Assembly: GCF_910592395.1 (NCBI RefSeq)
Contig: NC_088313.1
Location: 12,728,437 to 12,788,436 of the forward strand
Direction: 5' to 3'
Length of the DNA: 60,000 nt
From: Lineus longissimus
Taxonomy: Eukaryota > Nemertea > Pilidiophora > Heteronemertea > Lineidae
Under the pieces are notes generated by a model. The model did not search any database. It was not told the DNA's origin and worked only from the letters and a program-made list of their open reading frames with translations. This document shows, piece by piece, positions 26,762-38,901 of the stretch; the stretch's first letter is position 1, and each line of letters begins with the position of its first letter. Position numbers and translations under genes: made by a program.

Positions 26762-27579
26762 TGTGAGCTATATAATAATGTAATCTGAATCTAGCTAGCT
26801 ATGTAGAGATGGGGTCAGTGTACAATGACGTGTACCTGTACGAGTGAAGGGTCTTACTATTTTACTGCAAACTACTGGAATAATGTTTACTGGTCTATTT
26901 TACTGCAAACTACTGGAATAATATTTACTGCAAGCTAACTGTCTACACTATGTTAGATAAATTGAAGTCTAGAGTTGTTGATATAGGTTGAAAGCTGTCA
27001 GGCATGCCAGGCTAGAAAGCTACATGGGGTACTGGAATCAAGCGGATTATTTATGTGGAAGCAAAAATCATAATATCTGGGAAGCAAAAGTTAATAGTGA
27101 TCTGCAATGCAATGGGGAATGCCATGGGTCAGTCAGATGTTGTCAGGCGTCCTGAAAGGGGACATGGATTAGAAAGAGTTTAGATTAAAACATTTTAAAA
27201 CATGTCTCAATGGATGAATGTTGTGATTGTTAAATACAGTTAATATTACGAGTACGAAGTCGGACCAAATGTCTTTAGATAATCCGGAGAATGAAAAGTT
27301 CACAAGCCTATCGGCGTCTGATTCACAATGTGGTTTGTGAGGAGTGTCATAGTCGTCAACAGTGTAGCTTACGTATTTCGAAGACCAGTGGAATTGGCGG
27401 CGTCAAATTATTAGTGAAATTTAAAATTTACAAATTACAAATTACAAATCGTTTATTGAAACCGTGTAAAAAGTTACATTTTACATAAGATGAAAGTACA
27501 ATGACCATAAGCATGATGAACTAAATAACTGGTGTGACATTGTTGTGGATTTGGTGGTGTGCAGCTGGAGGAGTGGACA
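26762..27579 (-). other. Gypsy leader, proximal part
   Basis: Noncoding in all frames as far as I can support. It holds a ~58-bp tandem duplication at about 26,858-26,945 (TATTTTACTGCAAACTACTG). AAATTAC repeats lie at 27,425-27,450. Confidence 0.4.
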
Positions 27580-28165
27580 ATGTCACAACCAGGGTTCCTA
27601 CATTATATACAGTGGAACCTCCGTTAGTAGACACCTCTCTATTAAAGACAACCTTTCCAATAAGGACACTAGTTTTGGTCCCAAATTGGTTGTTTCCATT
27701 CAATTTTGACTTCTCTAATCAGTCTTTGGGTGTTCCGAATGCTTGACACATTTCGAACATGTTTTGGTTGGAAACAACCCTACAGTCTTACACTTATGGC
27801 TGAATGAATGACAGAGCATTTTCGTGTAAGCTCGGTGACGAAATGCTGCGACACTATTCGTCACCAACATGCTTGATGGGTGGTGCCATCTGCACAAAGG
27901 ACGATGAATTAAATAACTGATGTGACATTGTCGCTGCATTTGCAGGTGTCCACATCGAGGAGTAGATGATGTCACTACATGTACCAGGGTTTGTACTTTC
28001 ATATACAGTGGACCTACTTTTTGTGGACACCTTCCTATTGAGGACAACCTCTTTAATAAGGACAGTAGTTTTTGGTTCCAAATTGGTTGTTTCCATTCAA
28101 CTCGACTTCTCAGTTTAGGACACCTCTCTGTTAAAACAGCACTTTTCAGTCCCTGGGGCATTTCT
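27580..28165. repeat. Two tandem copies of a pogo-like MITE end (GTGGAACCTCC / ACACCTCTCT)
   Basis: A first copy from about 27,607 (ACAGTGGAACCTCCGTTAGT, then CCAAATTGGTTGTTTCCATT) is repeated from about 28,003 with ~80% likeness by eye. Such ACACCTCTCTATTAAGGACA phrases are common at ends of pogo/Tigger-like repeats in marine animals, and also occur at 44,100 and 46,040. No ORF of note. Confidence 0.5.
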
Positions 28166-28783
28166 GGAAATTTCATGCTATAGAGCAATAGGTTCAGCTA
28201 AGTGACAAGAACAGTACTATAAGACGGTTTTAAAAAGTTGAAAATTATTTATTTAAATGACATATGAATGGTTCAGCAGTAATTGGCAGTGTGCATTATG
28301 TAATGAAATATGATTTACATAATATAACATTTTTGTGACAAATAGTACAGATGATGGATAAATCGATACAGTGGATAGCTGTTAGAATATGCAATACATG
28401 CAATAGCATTTGTTTTTATTGAGATTTTGCGAGAACCAAGTGGTATTTTGACAAGATAATAGAAAGCCAATAACACTACAAGAACATGACTTCAATACAT
28501 TGACATTGTAGTACTTGGTATACTAAAAATATTCAAAGATGGGTATCTCGAGTTAAAGTACAAGATGTATGAATGAAGGAGGCACTCGGGTAAGGAATGG
28601 TGTCGCTAATGAAAGATTAGAATTAAGACATATCTCTGTATTTCATGTGGTGTACTGACAAATGGTGCAGTTTGTTAGCAATTTTGTACATAGTTGGTGT
28701 GTCATGTTTATTCATACATCTTGCTCTATAAAAGCGAGTGAGAGAGGCATTGTGACATTAGAGTGTTGTATATCTATAGAATA
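28166..28783. other. Gypsy leader, middle part
   Basis: AT-rich noncoding DNA; no feature supported. Confidence 0.4.
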
Positions 28784-28973
28784 TGTGACCCGTCACAGCA
28801 AAACCAGGTACATGTCGCACAGAAGATGAGCCTAAATGACACCAGGAGATAATGGAAGAAATTGATGTGCTCATATTTTACAAAAGGCAGACAATAGATA
28901 AATGAACAAACAGTCCGTCTCAACCTGCCAAGCTCAGAGCGACATGCGCCTGGTTTTGCTGTGACGGGTCACA
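28784..28973. mobile_element. MITE with TGTGACCCGTCACAGCAAAA ends, 190 bp
   Basis: Perfect or near-perfect terminal inverted repeat of more than 24 bp (TGTGACCCGTCACAGCAAAA at the left, complement at the right), flanked by TA. It is inserted in the Gypsy leader. Confidence 0.82.
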
Positions 28974-29286
28974 TATACAAAGTTTACATAAAACAAGATT
29001 TGTATGTTTATTTAGGAGTACAAAAGTTGTATATAAAATGCCGACTTCATAATGATTTATAGGACACAAAATTTCACATGACAGCATTTTATAAAATATG
29101 AATAATCTATAATGAGAATAGTTTTGTAGCACCAATGATTTGAAAATACTGAATTTATTTATTGCATGAATAGAACACAAAAAACAGGATGATACCATGA
29201 TTGTCACATGCGTGAAATATATTGTCATGGATGGGCATTGGGAACAAAAAGAATTGCTGTTATCAGCTGCATTGGTAGCGATTGCT

Positions 29287-29716
29287 TTAGCTGATTTTCA
29301 GAAACTGACAGGAATGAGAATGTTGATATAGTGTTGAAAAAATATTTTTATAACATACATTGCATTCAAATAACACTAAGAAGTAGACGAGTACTAATTT
29401 CGCACACTTGAAAATATATGGACATTGACTGTCACTGGTAGTGGTAGTAGAGTAATTACATGCCATCAGCAGCACTAATTCAGACAGTTTTCGCTGTGCT
29501 TCAGTAACTGACTGGAATGACTAAGTTTGATTGTGCTGAAATGATACATAATAACGTACATTGCATAAACAAAATGATTACAAGATTTGTACTGTCTTGA
29601 AATATATGGACAGGGACAGTCACTGGAAGTTTGACATGCCATCAGTTGCACTGCTCCCGACAGTTTTCACTGTGCTTCAGTAACTGACTGGAATGACTAA
29701 GTTTGATTGTTCTGTA
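29287..29716. repeat. Imperfect ~180-bp tandem duplication in Gypsy leader
   Basis: GAAAATATATGGACATTGAC at ~29,411 pairs with GAAATATATGGACAGGGACA at ~29,600. CTTCAGTAACTGACTGGAAT recurs at ~29,502 and ~29,676. Two diverged copies, no ORF. Confidence 0.7.
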
Positions 29717-30552
29717 TTTGCCTCCATTTGGATTTTGTGAACAAAAGTTACTAACCTTGTGTAATTGAAGTGTCGAATTCGCCTTGGTCGAAATGATAAT
29801 ACAGTAAATAAATCTATTGAATGTTGCTGAAAAGAAAACATTTACTACGTTAGAAGCCATGTACATGATAACACCACCACCACCATTATCAATATCATCA
29901 CAAGTCAACTGGGGAATATGTGTGATATTTGTTCAAAACTTGCGTATATGGTATTTGCAGGTCTATTGTATTGTAACATATTTTTCACTTTCAAAATTAA
30001 CTTTTTTACTAGAAATTATGAATCAATACTAACCGTAAGAAGCGTATGAAATTACAGAAGGCCTTCGTCGAAAAATGTAATGTACTTGTACTCATTCGTG
30101 TCATTAAACCTGAAAGCAGCACAGCATAACAGTGAAATTACCGTGACATCAATGGATGTCAAACTAACTTAGTGACGTAAATTTGAATTCGAAGTGCACA
30201 ATTTCACAATTAAGGTTTTGAACACATTGAGAACTGAAAAACTTCAATCAAATGCTTTCACACCAATGATATGATTGTGGCGCTCCTGATGAGGTATCGC
30301 CCTCTGCTGAGCAGCTTTGGTCGTAACTAGGGTAAATGTTTTTTTCAAGTGATATGAGCGATGCAATACCTTAGTTACCACCAGCGCCACGTAGCAGTCA
30401 ATGAAGTTGACGTCATGCTTCAAATTTGAAGAAATTAATAATACCTTCATCAAGTACGTAATATTACACCAGGCCTTTGTCGAAAATGTAGATCTCGAAG
30501 TCTAACTGTAATGAAAGAAAACATCAATGTGACAATATGGTCTACTATGTAT
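29717..30552. other. Gypsy leader, stretch before the BEL insertion
   Basis: Noncoding, AT-rich; short inverted phrases around 30,260-30,380 only. Confidence 0.4.
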
Positions 30553-30561
30553 GAGGGGGAG

Positions 30562-31822
30562 TGTTTTTACGATGACGAAAGGTGAGATAATTAGGTTTTT
30601 ACTCACCGAATCGGAAGTCGATCTGCTGCTATTGGACCTCGCCAGACGGTACCCGTTTCCAACCCCCTGTAGTCAAGTAGTGACGATCGAACACGGAAGT
30701 CCCCTCGGCAAGACGGCTTCAACGTACACAAGTCACGACATCAGGCGTGGAGCAGCACTATATCCTCTGATTGGTAACACTCTGGATTATACGCCCAGAG
30801 GGCAAGATTTTTAAGATCAGTATCGAGTTCGGTAAATTGTGGCGTTAAGCCAATATAAGCAGCACGTAGTGCTTCACACACATAATTGATATATATATAA
30901 CGGGTTGTTGCATAATTACAGAGGGTTAGCCTATCACTAGACCAAACGAAACGATGACGAAGTCAATGCTGGCAAAGTGATACTATTAGTGTCAAAGAGT
31001 AGTTCTGGAAATATATTCTGCAACAACGGAACGGACGTAAAAAGGGCGAGACTATTCTCATCTATAAATAAGTGGACGTCCTAAAAGCGAGACTCTTAAC
31101 AGTACTCATCTATATACACGCAGCGATCCAGACATCACGGACGCCATCTATCGACTATATGTTGCAGCAAACCTCGATAAAGCCAGGGTGATACTACTCT
31201 CACGAATAGACACAGTGTCGGTATCCTAGATAGCACGTTCCAATCAATTCTTGGCCTATGATTCTAACCCCCTCCTCTATGTCAACAACAATCTAACACA
31301 GCCCTCTAATAACGGAGGGTAATACATCACACACATAAAACTATATCACGTTTCGAAACATAAATCTATTCTCTCTGTAACTATTTTTTGGGTTTTATAA
31401 ATACGTAACGTCAACGATGTGCTTGAAGTTCTGAATTAAACCAACCATAAAAACTACTTACAAAGGTGAGGCCTTTGGACAGAATAGGCCTATCGCGGTC
31501 CTTCAAGAAGACTACAGTGCCGCAAGGCACCTGTAGCGACCCATTAAAAAATCCTTTAGAATAAAATCCACATCACGCTCACAAAACAGGACTGCACAAA
31601 AACAGGACAACACCAAACGAACACGGCAGTGCAGTAAAAACGTCTCCTCAACTCCACGAAATATGGTCGACTGGGATCACGCCCAAAAATTAACTCAACC
31701 AGAACAAAGTAATAATATTAATTCAAAGTCCCGGCCCGCCTACCCGACAGGCAGTGCGCGCACCGGAACTGCTTACAGCAAGTGAAATGACAAAACATGG
31801 CGGGGCAGCGTCCGTAGAAACA
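30562..31822 (-). repeat. BEL 3' LTR (1,261 bp)
   Basis: Identical, as far as I can read, to 35,638-36,898. It has TG...CA ends. The 80-codon open frame near its start occurs in both copies and is not supported as a gene. Confidence 0.93.
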
Positions 31823-31841
31823 CCCCCCTCTGTGACCGGAA

Positions 31842-32591
31842 CTAGTCTTTCCGGGTCACTTCCAAATTATCTCTTGAAACGACCAACGGAACTAATCTCG
31901 TGATCGGTCTGATATACTCCTTTCCTCTCGAAAGGACCTTCACTGTTCGTGTATGACTATCACTGCTGGGAAAAACCTCGACTACACGTGCCAATGGCCA
32001 ACTGCCACGTATCTTGCTAGGTTCCTGCATGACAACAACATCTCCAATGCTCAAGTCCGGTTGAGGAGTCACCCATTTCCCTCTTGGCTGCTGGATGGAA
32101 AGGTACTCCTTGGACCATCGTGTCCAAAATTTGCCCAGCAAACTTTGAACGACTCGCCAACGATTCCTCGGGTTGAACGGCAGTTCCTCTATTCGTTGAG
32201 GCGCTAGAGGACCGCCACACTGCCCAACCAGAAAATGGTTTGGTGTTAACACCTCCTCATCACATGGATCGGAACTGCAGTATGCCAGGGGGCGAGAGTT
32301 TAAGAGCCCCTCCACCTCCACGATCGCCGTCAGTAGTTCCTCATCAGTAAGGTGGGCTTCACCAAAAATTGCATAAAGTGACCGCTTGGCAGACTTAATA
32401 AGTGATTCGAACACACCACCATGGTGTGACCCGTATGGCGGGTTAAACCTACACTTGATGCCCTGATTGGTTGCGGACTCTTGGATTCGTTCTTGTTCCA
32501 ACCCTTGAACTAACTCTCGAAGGACTCGCTCTGCTCCAACAAAATTGCTGCCGTTGTCGCTGACTACCTCTGCTGGCTTTTGCAGCTTCAA
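31842..32591 (-). pseudogene. BEL integrase remnant
   Basis: 249 open codons beginning at the deletion junction. It retains the second catalytic Asp (SDNGSNF, D12) and the Glu (GVFESLIKSAKR, E62). A BEL-type C-terminal region follows with FWTRWSKEYL and SIGDVVVMQEPSKIRGSWPL (DUF5641-like). The integrase N-terminus and first catalytic Asp are lost. Not functional alone. Confidence 0.87.
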
Positions 32592-35475
32592 TCTCTTGCA
32601 GATACCCCTTCTGGATATTCTGCCTCATCCCGTCGCAGTACTTTTTGGCTAAGTGTGGTTTCTTGAGGAGAGTACGCTCTATAGACAACAGGCGGCGCCG
32701 AGCTTCCTGAAAGTTGTTTGGTAAGTCAGGGGTGTCGCCAACCCACGGAATCGAAACTTCATAGCGATTGTCTGTGTACACCTTGGAGGCCTCAGTCCTC
32801 TTGATGATCGCCCGCTCTTCTGGAGTGAAGTTGGTCTCTGATGTAGTTGTGAACACATCCATGTTCCACAATGATCGGAGGCTCTCGTCCAACTGACGAT
32901 CCGTAATTGTTGAATAAGTATTTGCAGTCGTAACAGAATTGCTGGTCAAAGGAGTGACCACCTCAATGGACCCTGTGCATGTCCATCCCAGAGGTGTCAG
33001 CCTTGCCACCGGTTCTCCCAGTTGGCCCGGTCGCTCCTCCAATGCTAACGTCAATTCCGGGTGATCAGCACCAATTAAAATATCGACGGTCTTGCACCCA
33101 TCTACTCTTGGGAACTCGATTCCCTTCAAATGAGACCATCGATCTCGTAGATGCTGCCAATTTTGCGGCGGTAGATTCTCACACAACCTGTCAAGAACTC
33201 GCGCTCCCACCTTGGCCGTTATCTCGCCGTTCAAGCTTTCAATCGTCATCACCGCCAGGCCACTACGTAGGGACTTCTTAGGGTCAGTTAAAGTAGACAC
33301 ACTCAAGGCCTGTTCCTGCACAGGGGTGTTTAAGGCTTCTGCTGCAGATCTGGTTATATATGTTGAATCAGAGCCATCATCCAACAGCGCGTTCAGTCGT
33401 TGACGTTGTCCTCGACTCCCAACTACATAAACTGGGATGACTCGTAGGGCGACCTTGCTTGGATAAACTCTTCCATCCTTGGCGACTCCAAACATGTTGT
33501 TGGCATGGTCTTTAGGCTCGACCGACACATCTGTCTTCGGCTTCCTTCTGTGCAAGTGACGATGATGGTTCTTCTGACAGCCGTCAATCCCACACTTGCG
33601 GGATCCTTTCTGGCAATCCTTGCCCATATGGTTGCTACACAGGCATCTATAGCACAGGGCCTTCTCCTTAGCAATGTCCCAACGTTGGCTAGTAGTAGTA
33701 GGTGTCCATCTGTCACACTTGACGATGTGATGTGCGGCCTTACACAAAGGGCAGGAATACTGGTTTTCTGCGTCAGCTGGTTTAGACGTCGTCCTGGAGT
33801 AAGCGGTTGCTGTCGAAGCATAGGCTGTGCTCTTGTCTGGTCGTTTCACCAACTTGTTAGCACTAGTCTGGCTTGGTCCCTTGCGGCGTGACTCCCTCAA
33901 GTCAGTCATTTCAATCATCAAACATACATGATGGTTGAACCATTTGGCGAATACTGCCAACCCATCTATCCTCGTCGAAGTGTTCGACTCTGCGTATTTT
34001 ACCAACAGGGAAACGGGCACCTTCCGCCTCACGAGAGCATACAACGTGTTCTGTCCAACTAACTCCTGGGCATGGTCTGTATCTGCTAACTTCGACACTA
34101 CATCGCATAAATGGTTCGCCAGATCCTCCAATCCCTTCAAATCCTGTTCGCTGACCTCGTTGAGTGCCATCAACTGGTCGATGTATTTCTTCAAGATCCT
34201 TGACTCTCCGCCATAGCGCTGATCCAACTTAAAGAGGGCCATAGAGTACTGGGCTTCGGTAAAACCGAGATTCTCGACCAGCTTGCCGGCGCGTCCTATC
34301 AGGGCGTTCTTAAGCATGATCATTTTAAATCTGATCGGGACTTCAGCCTGCTCCACGAAAACTTCAAACTGTGCCCGCCAATCCTCGTAAAGATCTCGAT
34401 TACCATCAAACTTCGGTAGGTGAGGCTTAGCGATACCTTGGAAGAACTTTCCAACCTCTCTGGATCCAGTAGAGTTCTGGCCACCAACCGCCCGGGCCGG
34501 AGTAGAGCTGTGCGCAGGTTTAGTCAGATGGGAAGAAGTAATCGAATGCACCAATCTCCCTAACGGATCCTCATGACTCTCATCCGGTACTTCTTGCTCA
34601 GGCTGTGGCGGCGTCTTCATCTCAGCTGGTGACCTGCTCGTTATAACTGTCATGGGTAACCTCACGTGTCGCGCCGGGTCCTCGGACCACAACTTGGCCT
34701 CTAGCCTAGCTCGAGCCGCCTCATCCTCGGCCTCGGCGATTGCCATCTTGTGTTGAGCCTCCTTAACAGCCAGTTCCGCCGCATATCTTCTCTTTTCTTG
34801 CCCTACTCTCATTGAGGCAACCTCGGCCTTGATCTGTGCAGATTGAGACTTCAACGAACGCTGAGACTGCTGACTCTCATGGCTCAACTCACTACCGGCA
34901 TCCTCCTCTTCATCATGGTTGCCGTCACAAGCCTCAGGCAACTTCTCATCCGGCTTATCTACCGCTTGGCCCATCGACTGCGCCTCTTCCTCCCGTTCGG
35001 TGAGTTGGGCATCCACCTCGTCCTCCGTGTCCTGGATCTTGATCTTTATACACCTCCCAGCCTGAACTAACTCTTTCATCTTATCGACACTGGTGTACGA
35101 GCTCACTAGGCGATCGATGACTCTTCGTAACTCCTCGAAACTGGCCCGCATTCTGTCGACCATCCTCAGCATGCCGGTGCGGCTCCCCCGTGACCTCAGC
35201 AGAGCGTCAACCTTTCTCCGTTCGCTCTCGATCTCCTCCATAAAGGCAAGAGACTCCCCCTCGAGCCAGGCCTCCACATCATCCTTGCTGCTAGCTTGGA
35301 CTAAAACCTCACCCTCTTCATCAACGGCAGCCTCCTCCTCTAAACTCTGGAACCAGCTGACGGACCGGTCGGCTTGACCAGGATGGGCCTGTGATCCACG
35401 CAGAGGTCCCGTCACAAAACTCTTGAGATATGGTGGGGGTCGCCTGGTACGCGCGGAACGTCTAACATTGGCCAT
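32449..35475 (-). CDS. BEL gag-protease ORF running into a deletion junction
   Basis: 1,008 codons. A charged coiled-coil region covers residues ~60-270. A DUF1759-like gag domain covers ~350-500 (LPKFDGNRDLYEDWRAQF, MLKNALIGRAGKLVE). Zinc-binding Cys/His clusters are at 575-588 (CPLC...C) and 608-621 (CYRCLCSNHMGKDC). The aspartic protease has DDGSDSTYI from 699 and IGADHPEL at 801. The RT N-terminal region covers ~855-962 (TPEERAIIKRTEASKVY, NNFQEARRRLLSIER). From about residue 965 the frame runs out of phase through integrase DNA, so the last ~45 residues are not native. The true break lies near 32,590. Confidence 0.87.
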   Translation of the reverse strand: MANVRRSARTRRPPPYLKSFVTGPLRGSQAHPGQADRSVSWFQSLEEEAAVDEEGEVLVQASSKDDVEAWLEGESLAFMEEIESERRKVDALLRSRGSRTGMLRMVDRMRASFEELRRVIDRLVSSYTSVDKMKELVQAGRCIKIKIQDTEDEVDAQLTEREEEAQSMGQAVDKPDEKLPEACDGNHDEEEDAGSELSHESQQSQRSLKSQSAQIKAEVASMRVGQEKRRYAAELAVKEAQHKMAIAEAEDEAARARLEAKLWSEDPARHVRLPMTVITSRSPAEMKTPPQPEQEVPDESHEDPLGRLVHSITSSHLTKPAHSSTPARAVGGQNSTGSREVGKFFQGIAKPHLPKFDGNRDLYEDWRAQFEVFVEQAEVPIRFKMIMLKNALIGRAGKLVENLGFTEAQYSMALFKLDQRYGGESRILKKYIDQLMALNEVSEQDLKGLEDLANHLCDVVSKLADTDHAQELVGQNTLYALVRRKVPVSLLVKYAESNTSTRIDGLAVFAKWFNHHVCLMIEMTDLRESRRKGPSQTSANKLVKRPDKSTAYASTATAYSRTTSKPADAENQYSCPLCKAAHHIVKCDRWTPTTTSQRWDIAKEKALCYRCLCSNHMGKDCQKGSRKCGIDGCQKNHHRHLHRRKPKTDVSVEPKDHANNMFGVAKDGRVYPSKVALRVIPVYVVGSRGQRQRLNALLDDGSDSTYITRSAAEALNTPVQEQALSVSTLTDPKKSLRSGLAVMTIESLNGEITAKVGARVLDRLCENLPPQNWQHLRDRWSHLKGIEFPRVDGCKTVDILIGADHPELTLALEERPGQLGEPVARLTPLGWTCTGSIEVVTPLTSNSVTTANTYSTITDRQLDESLRSLWNMDVFTTTSETNFTPEERAIIKRTEASKVYTDNRYEVSIPWVGDTPDLPNNFQEARRRLLSIERTLLKKPHLAKKYCDGMRQNIQKGYLQEIEAAKASRGSQRQRQQFCWSRASPSRVSSRVGTRTNPRVRNQSGHQV

Positions 35476-35637
35476 TACAACCTAGGACTCTCTAAACGAT
35501 TTACGACGAACAAACAAATCTTTACAGTAAGACAAACGAATTCTAAAATACGACGGTGAAGAATAATATACGATCTCTCCCGATTCACTCAAACAATCTT
35601 GCTCCTGGTAATACAATTAATCCGGTCGGAGAGACCA

Positions 35638-36898
35638 TGTTTTTACGATGACGAAAGGTGAGATAATTAGGTTTTTACTCACCGAATCGGAAGTCGATCT
35701 GCTGCTATTGGACCTCGCCAGACGGTACCCGTTTCCAACCCCCTGTAGTCAAGTAGTGACGATCGAACACGGAAGTCCCCTCGGCAAGACGGCTTCAACG
35801 TACACAAGTCACGACATCAGGCGTGGAGCAGCACTATATCCTCTGATTGGTAACACTCTGGATTATACGCCCAGAGGGCAAGATTTTTAAGATCAGTATC
35901 GAGTTCGGTAAATTGTGGCGTTAAGCCAATATAAGCAGCACGTAGTGCTTCACACACATAATTGATATATATATAACGGGTTGTTGCATAATTACAGAGG
36001 GTTAGCCTATCACTAGACCAAACGAAACGATGACGAAGTCAATGCTGGCAAAGTGATACTATTAGTGTCAAAGAGTAGTTCTGGAAATATATTCTGCAAC
36101 AACGGAACGGACGTAAAAAGGGCGAGACTATTCTCATCTATAAATAAGTGGACGTCCTAAAAGCGAGACTCTTAACAGTACTCATCTATATACACGCAGC
36201 GATCCAGACATCACGGACGCCATCTATCGACTATATGTTGCAGCAAACCTCGATAAAGCCAGGGTGATACTACTCTCACGAATAGACACAGTGTCGGTAT
36301 CCTAGATAGCACGTTCCAATCAATTCTTGGCCTATGATTCTAACCCCCTCCTCTATGTCAACAACAATCTAACACAGCCCTCTAATAACGGAGGGTAATA
36401 CATCACACACATAAAACTATATCACGTTTCGAAACATAAATCTATTCTCTCTGTAACTATTTTTTGGGTTTTATAAATACGTAACGTCAACGATGTGCTT
36501 GAAGTTCTGAATTAAACCAACCATAAAAACTACTTACAAAGGTGAGGCCTTTGGACAGAATAGGCCTATCGCGGTCCTTCAAGAAGACTACAGTGCCGCA
36601 AGGCACCTGTAGCGACCCATTAAAAAATCCTTTAGAATAAAATCCACATCACGCTCACAAAACAGGACTGCACAAAAACAGGACAACACCAAACGAACAC
36701 GGCAGTGCAGTAAAAACGTCTCCTCAACTCCACGAAATATGGTCGACTGGGATCACGCCCAAAAATTAACTCAACCAGAACAAAGTAATAATATTAATTC
36801 AAAGTCCCGGCCCGCCTACCCGACAGGCAGTGCGCGCACCGGAACTGCTTACAGCAAGTGAAATGACAAAACATGGCGGGGCAGCGTCCGTAGAAACA
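35638..36898 (-). repeat. BEL 5' LTR (1,261 bp)
   Basis: Same length and sequence as the left LTR; the minus-strand start of the element. Confidence 0.93.
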
Positions 36899-37102
36899 GG
36901 GAGAACGGGTATTTTCGGGACACTGGGATGGGCCGAAAATAACTGTCGGGATTCGGGATAGACACCCTTATTTTAGCGGGATTCGAGACAAGCCGTGTTT
37001 TGCGTCACGATTCGGCTAACATTGCGTATTGGGAAACGGGATAAGCCTTTTTTCCTAACGGGACGTCGAGACAGTTACCCCCCCTTCCCCGTTCCCACCC
37101 TC

Positions 37103-38514
37103 ATGGCTCATGACATGTAGCATTGATTGTAGGCCTATTGTTACTCACAATCTATTTTTTTGTAATTGATACTGGTAGTATCAATGTGAAATATGCCACA
37201 CGTTGGGAGCATGCAAGGCCTAGTACAATACACCATCATCACAATCAAATATTTCAATAATACACTGTCAACGAGAGGAGAGTGAATGTTCAACCATCAA
37301 TCACGTGCATTGTAGTGTACATCCCCCATGACGGCTTGCGCCCCGCTGACACGACGAGCACATGGCTGAGCCAATCCATCGCCTATACACTACTTTACAA
37401 AAATCGACACCTACTGAAACTTTCACTAATTATTCTCCGAAATGTACTTTATCGTTACATCAATAAATGCACATTCGAAATTCAAAACTACCACTTATTT
37501 TTGCCGTGAAACTGACCTGAGTTATCAAAACACCGTCACTACGAAAAGAGGAAGAAGCAGGTCCGCATTTATCGAAATATTGCTAAATATAATTGTCAAA
37601 ATGTCGACCAAATTACCAATTAAATCACAATAAACTTATCAAATGTTCCCTCATGCCTTTGGGTGAAAAAATACTGATTTTTCAATCATTCTCAATTTTA
37701 CAAATCACCAATCACAAAAAGAAATAATGATGCAATTACCCAAAATAGATGAGATTTGACCACTGGTATAATTCCGCCATCTTGGATATCGGCATCGTCA
37801 CCACCACTTCAAATTCTAAAGTCTTATTCAGGCCTAATATGTGTCACCTGCTGTGGTGAAATGGCTAGTTTTATCAATAAATAACAAAATATGATCTTTG
37901 TAAATAAAATCGGAGATCTTCTGGTGTGTTTTTATGTGAATTTATTACAAACTATCAATGCAGCGCAGGGCAGCCATCGTGTTCTCATGCGTAGTGGCGA
38001 TGCGATAGCCATCCGCGGCACTGCTTTTCAAGATGGTGGCAATTGCCCAGTGCTAGAGGCGTTGTAAGGAAAATTGAGAGCAGGCCCCTAATGAATGAAC
38101 TCTCAACGATATCGATATATTTTCGTAATTCCAGCACAACTGTTCAACAATGAACGTCCACCGACAATCCCACTTAACGAATATTAATATCAATTCATAT
38201 CATGTATCTTAAAACGCTTTTATTTCATTTTAAAAAGAGTTATCAAGTGAACGATGACCTCCTACCGCACCCTCGAAATAAACAGCCAAAATGACCACAA
38301 AAACACCTTTTTAGAAAAAAAACAGCGATTTTTACGAAATAAATGTCATCAGAGACGAAACTAGACACTAATTTAGCTAGGTATGCACAGTAATAGTACC
38401 TGAAGTGATCGATTTCAAGGAGAAAATACACTGAAAACAACTTTTCAGGAACAGAAATAAGATCACATTGTGAATAACAGTTCAAAGTCACTTAAAGTCA
38501 CTTAAAGAGTTCAG
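37103..38514. other. Gypsy leader, right part
   Basis: Noncoding AT-rich DNA between the G-rich element and the short ORF at 38,515. No repeat partner in the window. Confidence 0.4.
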
Positions 38515-38901
38515 TTGAAACTAGTTAGGGCATCACAGACACACAGGGGGGTTTGTAGAATCACTTCGTCTTCACATCACATCACATCACGACTTACTGC
38601 AGGGCTGATTGAATGGTTGAACATCGACACTGACGACAGGTATCCAAAGATAGACGATGTAGGCAAGACAGAGGTGTTGACGGCTCTGTTGAGTCACCTT
38701 ACAAAGCTAAATCTAGGGATTTCAAGATTATGTCTTATTATCGATCCACAATGTACAGTCAATGTACAGTACGGTCAATGCATTGGATGCATAGGTAAAT
38801 GTGCACACAAATGTAAACAAATCCGGAAAATTGCACGAAGTAGAAAAGTTCGCACGAGACAAGAATATGACGAATATAGAACGTTCGTATCAGCAGAATA
38901 G
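38515..38901 (+). other. Orphan ORF of 128 codons antisense to the Gypsy element
   Basis: ATG to TAG, in the Gypsy leader 130 bp from the 5' LTR, opposite to gag. It contains a Cys-rich cluster, CIGCIGKCAHKC, and a basic segment, KQIRKIARSRKVRTRQEY. I recognise no family. It may be host DNA captured by the retrotransposon or chance. Confidence 0.25.

Larger units (their letters stand above)
30562..36898 (-). mobile_element. BEL/Pao LTR retrotransposon, internally deleted (6,337 bp)
   Basis: Two 1,261-bp LTRs start TGTTTTTACG and end GTAGAAACA, with a 5-bp target duplication GGGAG (30,557-30,561 and 36,899-36,903). On the minus strand the 5' LTR is followed by TGGTCTCTCCGACCGG, a plausible primer site. 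The 3' LTR is preceded by AGAGGGGGG, a clear polypurine tract. Gag/protease and integrase are present but most of RT and all RNase H are missing. The LTRs look identical, so this defective copy moved very recently. Confidence 0.92.
30553..37102. mobile_element. ~210-bp G-rich inverted-repeat element split by the BEL insertion
   Basis: The left edge GAGGGGGAG (30,553-30,561) joins after removal of BEL to AACGGGTATTTTCGGGACAC at 36,904. The far edge CCCCGTTCCCACCCTC ends at 37,102 and is roughly complementary to the left edge. Inner CGGGATTCGGGA phrases repeat. BEL therefore landed inside its left terminal repeat. Confidence 0.45.

Noticed and set aside
30562-30814. 80-codon ORF (MTKGEIIRFLLTESEVD) repeated at 35,648
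   Set aside because: It lies inside both BEL LTRs on the strand opposite to the element and has no known family; it is a consequence of LTR identity.
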